A DNA stretch of 5,022 nucleotides, from positions 1 to 5,022 of the forward strand of contig CAUCWU010000214.1 of NCBI GenBank assembly GCA_958446555.1. Direction: 5' to 3'. The DNA is from an uncultured Lachnospiraceae bacterium (lineage in GTDB: Bacteria; Bacillota; Clostridia; Lachnospirales; Lachnospiraceae). The notes under the pieces were generated by a model that saw only the letters and a list, made by a program, of their open reading frames with translations, ran no database searches and was not told the origin of the DNA. This document shows, one piece after another, positions 1-5,022 of the stretch (its first letter is position 1; every line of letters begins with the position of its first letter). The translations under genes and the position numbers were made by a program.

Positions 1-697
1 AAATCTGCTCAGATAGTAGCTTAAGATACGTATGCAACGCCCAAAGGCTTATTTCCGCTTTCATTTCATTAATTTCATTTTCAGTAGGAATAACCACTCG
101 TCCTTTCTTCATCCTTCGCTCATAGCGACGCGAGAGATAAACTTTTCCGCTATTTTCAAGCTGAGTATTTATATCCTCATACGTCATCTCGTCAGCCAAA
201 GTTAAATCAATTATTTTTTCATCCTTGTTAGCCGAATTGATTTCAAATAAACAAATACCAAAGCGATTTCCTGTCGATGCACGACATTCCTTTATCGTAC
301 ACTGCTCAGCCAAATTTTTGTCACTAGCCCATGCTAAATACAACCATTCAACACCAACGGGGCTAAACCTGTTATCCTCATTTATAAATTCTGCTTTTGG
401 CATGAAGCGATCATATGATACCGTCTCAAGAGCTTTTAATTTTGCACCTCTAGCCAGATATCCATCAGTTTGAAAAATATCCAGTGAACGTTCCAACCGC
501 ACGCAACAATTGGCAAACAAATCATCAAACACTTTCAAAAATGTAGTCGTCATTGCTGATTCAACTTCATCATATTTAAATGTCTTATTTGCCAAAGCGG
601 CTTGAAATTCATTCCATGTATTTTTAATTGTGATTTCGCTTTTCTTAATATCTCCGAAATCAAATAATGGAGCATTCATAATATTTTGATACGACAT
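1..697 (-). CDS. RES-domain protein, probable NAD+-consuming toxin (3' end beyond window)
   Basis: An uninterrupted reading frame of 232 codons runs from an ATG at 697 to the left edge with no stop, so the C-terminus is missing. An in-frame TAA lies two codons before this ATG; a second in-frame ATG at 679 is possible but has no better ribosome site. Residues about 90-190 match the RES pattern: NRFSPVGVEWLYLA (109-122) corresponds to the family's GRxNxxGxxxLYLA, keeping R110 and Y120 at the usual spacing; E131 falls 11 residues after the Tyr, as in family members; and KIIDLT (161-166) resembles the later DLT segment. Family knowledge: RES proteins have an ADP-ribosyltransferase-like fold, and characterised ones (for example MbcT and RES-Xre toxins) degrade cytoplasmic NAD+. 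Residues 1-90 are a soluble, probably helical extension I cannot assign. No Xre/MbcA-type antitoxin precedes it; a 60-residue zinc-ribbon gene ends 56 bases upstream. The coding frame is secure, the RES call is good, and toxicity is inferred. Confidence 0.8.
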   Translation of the reverse strand, partial: MSYQNIMNAPLFDFGDIKKSEITIKNTWNEFQAALANKTFKYDEVESAMTTTFLKVFDDLFANCCVRLERSLDIFQTDGYLARGAKLKALETVSYDRFMPKAEFINEDNRFSPVGVEWLYLAWASDKNLAEQCTIKECRASTGNRFGICLFEINSANKDEKIIDLTLADEMTYEDINTQLENSGKVYLSRRYERRMKKGRVVIPTENEINEMKAEISLWALHTYLKLLSEQI

Positions 698-728
698 TTC
701 GCATTATTTCCAATCTTATAATTTAATG

Positions 729-746
729 TCAGCCAATCATCTTAGA
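729..746 (-). repeat. Direct repeat copy A, upstream of the RES gene
   Basis: The plus strand reads TCAGCCAATC, then AT, then CTTAGA. The same two blocks, without the extra AT, occur at 980-995. On the coding strand this is TCTAAG(AT)GATTGGCTGA, ending 31 bases before the RES start codon. Both copies precede a start codon, in the same orientation. A shared operator, a shared RNA element or a duplicated junction are all possible. Confidence 0.55.
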
Positions 747-753
747 ATTCGAA

Positions 754-936
754 TCAATCTCTCTCGCCTTTCTTGATAAGTCTGGCTACCGGAGTAAGGT
801 CTGTAAATGCGCTACCGATGATATTTCCACACACAGGGCACTCTATATCTTCATGTTCGCGGTTTCCTTCCCATATGGATTTATCGTCATATTCCGAAAT
901 AGAACCACATCTATCACAAGTCACTCGATGAGTCAT
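754..936 (-). CDS. Small zinc-ribbon protein, 60 residues, possible partner of the RES protein
   Basis: The ATG at 936 is preceded by AAAGGAGGT six bases away, the strongest ribosome binding site in the window, so this short gene is very likely real. The protein has two CxxC knuckles, CDRC at residues 7-10 and CPVC at 33-36, each followed by Gly, separated by an acidic, polar stretch. This is a typical single zinc-ribbon fold. The C-terminal 20 residues end in a basic RLIKKGERD tail. There is no signal peptide or membrane segment, so it should be cytoplasmic. The RES gene starts 56 bases after its stop and no terminator is visible between them, so the two probably share a transcript. Its position is where RES antitoxins usually sit, but it does not resemble Xre or MbcA antitoxins. 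An antitoxin, regulator or RES accessory role is inference only. I do not recognise a named family. Confidence 0.8.
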   Translation of the reverse strand: MTHRVTCDRCGSISEYDDKSIWEGNREHEDIECPVCGNIIGSAFTDLTPVARLIKKGERD

Positions 937-942
937 CGTCAG

Positions 943-951
943 ACCTCCTTT
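943..951 (-). promoter_or_regulatory. Strong ribosome binding site of the zinc-ribbon gene
   Basis: The coding strand reads AAAGGAGGT, ending six bases before the ATG at 936. It is nearly fully complementary to the 3' end of 16S rRNA and fixes the start of the small gene. The RES gene downstream has only a weak GGAAA about 11 bases before its ATG, so the first gene is likely translated far more than the second. That bias is commonly seen when an antitoxin precedes a toxin. Confidence 0.8.
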
Positions 952-979
952 GATTTTTTGTTTTTCTTTTCATCACATC

Positions 980-995
980 TCAGCCAATCCTTAGA
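980..995 (-). repeat. Direct repeat copy B, upstream of the zinc-ribbon gene
   Basis: The plus strand reads TCAGCCAATCCTTAGA, which matches copy A at 729-746 apart from a two-base gap. Flanking bases also agree (AT then C or G before the repeat). On the coding strand it is TCTAAGGATTGGCTGA, ending 43 bases before the zinc-ribbon start codon. The two copies bracket the 60-residue gene. Confidence 0.55.
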
Positions 996-1003
996 TCGTT
1001 GCC

Positions 1004-1089
1004 TGCTGCTCACCGCGTAGAGGTGTGTGATTATTAGAGCAGCAAGAGCCACGGTCTCCCGTGGCCCCAGAGTCAGGACCCCACCTGAG
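1004..1089 (-). ncRNA. Candidate structured leader RNA with three consecutive hairpins
   Basis: Read on the minus strand, this GC-rich stretch can form three helices in a row. The first pairs TCAGG with CCTGA (1084-1088 with 1073-1077). The second pairs GCCACGG with CCGTGGC around a GAGA loop (1048-1065), and extends to ten pairs (1045-1068) using two G-U pairs that exist only in a minus-strand transcript. The third pairs TGCTGCTC with GAGCAGCA (1037-1044 with 1004-1011) and can hold a small inner ACC/GGT helix. The second and third helices directly abut and could stack. GAGA is a GNRA tetraloop. Only a mixed UCUUGCUGCUCU follows the second hairpin, so it is a poor intrinsic terminator. It matches no RNA family I recognise. 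It could be a leader of the zinc-ribbon/RES unit, a free small RNA, or a 3' end structure of the VanZ transcript. Confidence 0.45.
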
Positions 1090-1112
1090 ACACAGTCAGT
1101 CTTGTTTGCCCC

Positions 1113-1121
1113 AGTATATCA
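1113..1121 (-). promoter_or_regulatory. Possible extended -10 promoter for the leader and zinc-ribbon/RES unit
   Basis: The minus strand reads TGATATACT, an extended -10 element (TGn followed by TATACT, one mismatch to TATAAT), ten bases after the VanZ stop. No good -35 hexamer lies 17 bases upstream. Transcription would begin near 1104-1107, just before the structured segment, and run into the two downstream genes. This is pattern matching only. Confidence 0.35.
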
Positions 1122-1130
1122 TATTATTCT

Positions 1131-1733
1131 CTATTTTGACAGCCTTTCGTGTACTTTCTTTCCCACTATGTAACACAGTCCACCAAGCATACCGCCAAGC
1201 GTGTTGTACACGATGTCTGACACTTGGAATGTCCCCAGTCGAAGCAGCAACTGCAGCATCTCGATGCTCACGGAGAAGATCAGGCCAAGCTTTGTGCTTT
1301 TCCATACTACACCCTTCTCAACATCAAACGTCCACATCACCATCCCGGTGAACGGCATCATCAGGATCACATTCTCGATGCACTCGGTCGTCAGCTGTCT
1401 TTCTCCGTTCACCGTTTCCCAGATGCCCCAGCCGCCCATTACATCGGACAAAGGATTCATCCACAAGTCCCGATTCAATAGCGTCCGGAACAGGATCATC
1501 GAGGTGACAAAAACAAGCAAGAATAACTTTCTAAAAAAAGAGGATACTTTGAATGCAGTAAACCATGTATGGATTGCTGCTTTCCAACCTTTTCCGGCTT
1601 CAGACGGGTAATAGGCATAAAGGTAAAAAAACAGAGCAAAAAAAGAAAGCAAGCATGAAAAGCCAAAAGGTTTATATAGAGCTGCTAGAATATTAGTAAG
1701 GATTTTTTTGGTAATAATTAAAAGCTGACTCAT
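1131..1733 (-). CDS. VanZ-family membrane protein
   Basis: A 200-residue protein of usual VanZ-family length. The start is supported by AAGGAG at 1744-1749, ten bases before the ATG. Predicted membrane segments lie around residues 23-42, 68-86, 118-136, 146-164 and 176-191. Family signatures are visible: NRDLWMNPLSDVMGGWGIW (87-105), ECIENVILMMPFTG (117-130) and EMLQLLLRLGTFQVSDIVYNTLGG (158-181). VanZ proteins include the teicoplanin-resistance factor of that name, but most homologues are of unknown biochemical role and many sit near cell-envelope or polysaccharide genes, as here. It follows the flippase gene by 108 bases on the same strand and is probably its operon partner or a conserved flanking gene. 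Base composition changes within the gene: positions 1501-1740 are about 33% GC and 1141-1500 about 51% GC, with the switch near residue 78, where the VanZ core begins. The family call is firm; the function is not. Confidence 0.9.
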   Translation of the reverse strand: MSQLLIITKKILTNILAALYKPFGFSCLLSFFALFFYLYAYYPSEAGKGWKAAIHTWFTAFKVSSFFRKLFLLVFVTSMILFRTLLNRDLWMNPLSDVMGGWGIWETVNGERQLTTECIENVILMMPFTGMVMWTFDVEKGVVWKSTKLGLIFSVSIEMLQLLLRLGTFQVSDIVYNTLGGMLGGLCYIVGKKVHERLSK

Positions 1734-1787
1734 TTTTACTTTTCTCCTTGATTTCTTTCAGACAACAGCTCAACGCATCCTATTTTA

Positions 1788-1815
1788 GTCAGAAGCGGAA
1801 TACTTCGACCTTTTT
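1788..1815 (+). terminator. Weak plus-strand hairpin followed by T-run in the flippase-VanZ gap
   Basis: On the plus strand GTC-A-GAAG pairs with CTTC-GAC around a seven-base loop, with one bulged A, followed by CTTTTT. This is the layout of a short intrinsic terminator, but acting on plus-strand (antisense) transcription. On the minus strand the hairpin is followed by TAAAATAGG and would not terminate. The stem has only seven pairs, so it may be chance. Confidence 0.25.
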
Positions 1816-1841
1816 ATAATGTTCAGGCTATTCTGATCATG

Positions 1842-3233
1842 TTACTTTAAGTGAGCCAACTTGCTTTTTGCCTCATTAATAATGAACTTTGTCTCCTTAG
1901 GAAAAGAAATCCATGTCACAACCATTATTTCAAAAATATAAATGAAAAATCCAGGGATAGCACTAAAACAAAATCCACATACTAAAAAAGCGCACGTCTG
2001 AATAAAAGGATACAGCTTTTCCTTGGTGTTATATTTTATCCACTTAAAATCAGGTAAACATAAAAAGTACCAGCATACAGCCGATAGCAATGTACCCACT
2101 GCAAAACTTTCCTTTACCTTATAAAGGTTATAGCATATTACATTAAACACAAATCCCACAACAATAATCGCTGTGAGTTTTATAAAATAAATACTCTGCT
2201 TTTTTTGTGCCTTATAGAGATTGACGTAAATGCTTTTTATGACAATATAAAAAATCTGTGCCGCAAAAAGCAAAAACATCACCTTAGCAGAATCGATATA
2301 TTTTGTTAAATATACTTCCAAAATAAATCTAGCAGGAAATGCACAGGATACAATCAATGCGGCAAAAATCATCACATAATTTCTTGCTTTTCTTACCTTA
2401 ACTTCATCTGTTGCCTTACAAAAGTAATTATATAATGTAGTTGTAACAGGTGTGACTGCGACATTCATAAAGTTCTCCATGCTAACAGCAAATGAGTACT
2501 GTGCAAATGCAAGCGTAGTCATAAGAGCTTTTACAAACCATCGATCCATACTTGTAAGTACAACTGATGACAGATTTCCAACAGTTAATAATATACCCGC
2601 TTTTATATTTTTTATCAGCTCATCAAACGAAAATGTATTTCCATCATTTTTGCTACCAATAAGTTTTCTACAGTTGAGTTCCAATACAATCCATACAATA
2701 AAATAAACCGCAACATTACTCAGCAGAAAGCAAAGAGCATTATCTGTTTTTATTAAGAAAATCCAAATCATGTTTGCAAAGAAAATCAAAACCGTATTTG
2801 CATTCATGATTTTTCCGTAAAGTGAGAACTCACCCGTTGCTTGATATAATTGTTTGAAATAGTTTGCTAAATTCAACGGAAGAATTGAAAGCGAAAAAAA
2901 CACCAAAACTTCTTGCTTTGAAATTATCGCAATAATAGCACAAACAATCGTAACAACAATTTCAAACAACCTTAAAGTTGAAAGGTTTGTCCCTAAATCT
3001 TCACGCCGGAGTTCTTTAATGTTTTTTCCTCCATATTTTAGGTACATTCCATCAACAAATCCAAAGTGAAATAAACCAGCATAACTTACATATAGCTGGA
3101 ATGTTTTTATTGTAGCGTAGCTTTCCACACTCAGCTCTTTCGGGAGAACAAAATTAGTTATCAGATTAAATCCTAAATTTATGAAATTTGCTATAAGGAC
3201 GTACATCAGTCCTTTTTTCAGTGATGTTGACAT
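1842..3233 (-). CDS. wzx: Wzx-type polysaccharide flippase (MATE/MOP superfamily)
   Basis: A 463-residue, strongly hydrophobic protein of usual length for the polysaccharide-transport family of the MOP flippase superfamily, with about 12 to 14 predicted membrane segments. The first hydrophobic segments, near residues 10-30 and 43-65, carry GLFHFGFVDGMYLKYGGK (53-70), a highly characteristic N-terminal stretch of these flippases. MDRWFVK (229-235) begins the second half and resembles the matching conserved Asp-Arg/Lys-Trp site. The expected role is to flip an undecaprenyl-diphosphate-linked repeat unit across the cytoplasmic membrane for a Wzy polymerase, and a Wzy-like gene lies two genes upstream. 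The glycosyltransferase stop is 61 bases upstream. The ribosome site (AAGGA at 3248-3252) is 14 bases from the ATG, longer than ideal, but no in-frame alternative start is better placed. Overall AT-rich like its upstream neighbours. The substrate cannot be read from the sequence. Confidence 0.9.
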   Translation of the reverse strand: MSTSLKKGLMYVLIANFINLGFNLITNFVLPKELSVESYATIKTFQLYVSYAGLFHFGFVDGMYLKYGGKNIKELRREDLGTNLSTLRLFEIVVTIVCAIIAIISKQEVLVFFSLSILPLNLANYFKQLYQATGEFSLYGKIMNANTVLIFFANMIWIFLIKTDNALCFLLSNVAVYFIVWIVLELNCRKLIGSKNDGNTFSFDELIKNIKAGILLTVGNLSSVVLTSMDRWFVKALMTTLAFAQYSFAVSMENFMNVAVTPVTTTLYNYFCKATDEVKVRKARNYVMIFAALIVSCAFPARFILEVYLTKYIDSAKVMFLLFAAQIFYIVIKSIYVNLYKAQKKQSIYFIKLTAIIVVGFVFNVICYNLYKVKESFAVGTLLSAVCWYFLCLPDFKWIKYNTKEKLYPFIQTCAFLVCGFCFSAIPGFFIYIFEIMVVTWISFPKETKFIINEAKSKLAHLK

Positions 3234-3294
3234 TGTAGACTTTCTCTTCCTTCATTTTTATGAAGATCAGATGCTCTCAATCTTCAATTCCACT

Positions 3295-4182
3295 TTATAT
3301 CGTATTAAACACGACTCGAAGTTTTACTTTTTCAAATGTTCTCTTGGTTGTTTTCTTTTTATTATATGGGAGCATCAAAATCTTCAATTTATATTTCAAA
3401 TTTTCTTTGTATTCTGCAAAAGCTATAAAAGCTTCTTTTGTTTTTTCTGGCATCATCTCGGAATACCCTTTTAGTATTTCCTTCGCCATATCACTTCTAA
3501 GGACATTTTTATTTTTAACGATCCCCATCAGTGTATCTTTCAGAGAATGCCTTTGTGCTCCCAAAACATTTGCATCATGCTGTCTATACATGATATAGGC
3601 ATTCTGATCTGAATAAAAAAAGCCATTCACAGCAAGACACACAAAGCTGATCCAGCTATCATGCATACTAATTACTGAAGGTTTGTATTGTTTCAGCTTT
3701 TCCATCAGTGCTTTATTAAACACAAATGTACATCCTGGTGTTCCATATGTCAGAATATCATACAATGGATTTTTAAATGTATTATCTGTAAACGATTTCC
3801 GGATAAATGTTAAGTCTTTGTCCACCACTTCAACTGCACTACTGTATAAAGCAGGCTTGTCTATATTTTCAATACATTTTACAGCAGAAATGATTTTTTC
3901 TTCTTTCCAGACATCATCCTGATCACACAGCGCATAATAATCGTAATTTATATCCGCTTTCCAAATCAAGTTCAGAAAACTTTTCGCCGGTTTTAAATTA
4001 TTCCCTCCATAAACTTTAACCCTATCATACTTTTTCAATATTTCAACCGTTTTATCTGTAGAACCATCGTCACGCGCAAGAATATCAACATATATGTCCT
4101 TCTGCGCTAGTACGCTTTCCAATAGTTCTGGTAAATATTTTTCGCCATTATATGTAGATAATAATATTAAGCATCGACACAT
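3295..4182 (-). CDS. Family 2 glycosyltransferase, rhamnosyltransferase-like
   Basis: A 295-residue soluble GT-A fold enzyme. N-terminal nucleotide-sugar binding motifs are STYNGEKYL (9-17) and RDDGSTD (37-43). The metal-binding DxD appears as CDQDD (86-90). HDSW (174-177) is at the expected catalytic-base region, and YRQHDANVLGA (199-209) is typical of the RfbF/RfbG-like rhamnosyltransferase subgroup. All key acidic residues are present, so it looks intact. It should act at the inner face of the membrane, transferring one sugar, possibly rhamnose, onto a lipid-linked repeat unit. The donor and linkage are inferred from family resemblance only. The start is supported by GAGAGG six bases before the ATG, which lies in the 15-base gap after the polymerase gene, so translation of the two is probably coupled. 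The basic C-terminal tail (about 250-295) suits membrane association. Confidence 0.92.
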   Translation of the reverse strand: MCRCLILLSTYNGEKYLPELLESVLAQKDIYVDILARDDGSTDKTVEILKKYDRVKVYGGNNLKPAKSFLNLIWKADINYDYYALCDQDDVWKEEKIISAVKCIENIDKPALYSSAVEVVDKDLTFIRKSFTDNTFKNPLYDILTYGTPGCTFVFNKALMEKLKQYKPSVISMHDSWISFVCLAVNGFFYSDQNAYIMYRQHDANVLGAQRHSLKDTLMGIVKNKNVLRSDMAKEILKGYSEMMPEKTKEAFIAFAEYKENLKYKLKILMLPYNKKKTTKRTFEKVKLRVVFNTI

Positions 4183-4197
4183 ACTAAACCTCTCAAA

Positions 4198-5022
4198 TTA
4201 TTCGCTTGCAATTGCTTGTGCTTTCGCATTATATGTTATATATAAAGCAATAATTACCCAAAGCAACTGCGATACATCAGCAACAGACAGCATTACCGCC
4301 ACATAGGACACAAAACAGAGAAAAAAGCTGTTATTCATGTTTCTTGAATTTTTGAATGTTGCTTTTTTCCAAGAAGATTTAAGAAGCGAGTAGAATAAGC
4401 TAAAACATGCAATTCCACCTAACAAACCTTCCTCTACAAAATATCCAACATAACCGTTATCAATGGTATCTCTTACCTGCCATATTCCATTTATACGATA
4501 ACTTAATTTTCCTCTTGTATGGCAACTTGCTCCCAGTCCAAATACTGCATTATGTATCAGCATCCAAGAAATACCCGATAACTGTATCATTCTTGACGAA
4601 AGCCCCGTCGAAGAATTTCCTCCAAAATTTTCAATTGTCTCACTGCTATCTCCAAATGCAATCATTACAGATTTAATAATATTTGAAAACTGCTGCGCAA
4701 CTGTCGGTACAACAAAAGAAACCACAACAGCGACACATGCAATCGCACAGACCGCAGTTAAAATTCTGTTTCTCGTTTTTTTATCCGCAATTATAACATA
4801 TACCAAAAAGAGTGCCAGCAATACAACGATTGTTCCTCGTGACTCAGTCAAAAACGCCGCAATAACATTTAAACCGAGAACACAGCTATTCCACGCATTT
4901 TTTTCATTTTGCCAAACATACAATGCAAGCGGAATAATAAGTGCGCAATACATTGCATAATATACCGGATGTCCGAAAGTTGCCTCTGCACGAATAATAC
5001 CCATTCTTACAGTAGATACCAT
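4198..5022 (-). CDS. Wzy-like polysaccharide polymerase / O-antigen ligase-family membrane protein (5' end likely beyond window)
   Basis: 274 residues are visible. The first codon in view is an ATG exactly at the window edge, but family members usually have 400 or more residues, so this is probably an internal Met and about a third of the protein is missing. Visible family features are RAEATFGHPVYYAMYCA (11-27), which matches the conserved Arg-to-HP segment before a membrane helix; LTESRGTIVVLLA (58-70), the SRG motif at a helix boundary; the extracellular-loop region about 107-190 with SSRMIQLSG (142-150) and NAVFGLGA (158-165); and DNGYVGYFVEEGLLGG (188-203), the late-loop motif before the last helices. 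The superfamily joins lipid-linked sugar units at the outer face of the membrane, and next to Wzx a polymerase role is more likely than ligase. It ends 15 bases before the glycosyltransferase gene. Confidence 0.88.
   Translation of the reverse strand: MVSTVRMGIIRAEATFGHPVYYAMYCALIIPLALYVWQNEKNAWNSCVLGLNVIAAFLTESRGTIVVLLALFLVYVIIADKKTRNRILTAVCAIACVAVVVSFVVPTVAQQFSNIIKSVMIAFGDSSETIENFGGNSSTGLSSRMIQLSGISWMLIHNAVFGLGASCHTRGKLSYRINGIWQVRDTIDNGYVGYFVEEGLLGGIACFSLFYSLLKSSWKKATFKNSRNMNNSFFLCFVSYVAVMLSVADVSQLLWVIIALYITYNAKAQAIASE

Noticed and set aside
225..473. Plus-strand open frame of 82 codons
   Set aside because: It lies wholly opposite the RES-like gene, has no ribosome site and its protein resembles nothing. 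The minus-strand frame shows a clear family pattern and runs through the whole region.
1045..1068. The GC-rich hairpin as an intrinsic terminator of the VanZ transcript
   Set aside because: The stem is strong, but the following minus-strand sequence is a mixed UCUUGCUGCUCU rather than a U-run, so I list it as part of a structured RNA instead.
937..1130. tRNA, CRISPR array or mobile-element end in the structured gap
   Set aside because: There is no cloverleaf or T-loop consensus, no regularly spaced repeats, and no terminal inverted repeats or transposase remnants.
1136..1141. TTGACA on the plus strand as a -35 promoter element
   Set aside because: No matching -10 hexamer lies 16-18 bases downstream, and no plus-strand gene follows.
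1061..1611. Several overlapping plus-strand frames and a short minus-strand frame (1096-1305) over VanZ
   Set aside because: All overlap the well-supported VanZ gene in other frames. Their products are low-complexity or Cys/Ser/His-rich without domains, as expected from shadows of GC-rich coding sequence.
2452..3598. Plus-strand frames opposite the flippase and glycosyltransferase genes
   Set aside because: They are Phe/Ser-rich translations antisense to conserved membrane and enzyme genes, with no ribosome sites or recognisable motifs.
4094..4676. Plus-strand frames opposite the glycosyltransferase start and the Wzy-like gene
   Set aside because: Antisense shadows. The minus strand carries the family motifs and sensible gene spacing.

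Overview
The window looks like low-GC Firmicutes DNA, most likely from a gut-type Clostridia. The grounds are AT-rich genes, purine-rich ribosome binding sites including a near-perfect AAAGGAGGT, and Firmicutes-type polysaccharide and VanZ proteins. I cannot name the genus. Every gene I can support lies on the minus strand, so the genes read from position 5022 down to position 1.

Positions 5022 to about 1842 hold the end of a Wzx/Wzy-type surface polysaccharide cluster. In transcription order these are a polymerase/O-antigen-ligase-like membrane protein (cut by the right edge), a family 2 glycosyltransferase of the rhamnosyltransferase-like group, and a Wzx flippase. Together they fit one pathway: the glycosyltransferase adds a sugar to a lipid-linked repeat unit inside the cell, Wzx flips the unit across the membrane, and Wzy joins units outside. 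A VanZ-family membrane protein (1131-1733) follows 108 bases later. Its 3' two thirds are GC-rich (about 51%) and its 5' third is AT-rich (about 33%), which suggests a recombination boundary inside the gene.

Positions 937-1130 hold no gene but are GC-rich and highly structured. On the minus strand they contain a possible extended -10 promoter, then three consecutive hairpins. One hairpin has a GAGA (GNRA) loop and abuts the next helix. This is a candidate structured leader RNA.

Positions 1-936 hold a two-gene module downstream of that leader. The first gene encodes a 60-residue two-CxxC zinc-ribbon protein with an excellent ribosome binding site. The second, starting at 697 and running off the left edge, encodes a RES-domain protein, whose family contains NAD+-consuming toxins. 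It has no stop codon inside the window. A short direct repeat (TCAGCCAATC...CTTAGA) lies just upstream of each of the two genes. The zinc-ribbon/RES pair with its shared repeats and structured leader is the part of the window most likely to be an undescribed system, possibly a toxin-antitoxin or defence module.
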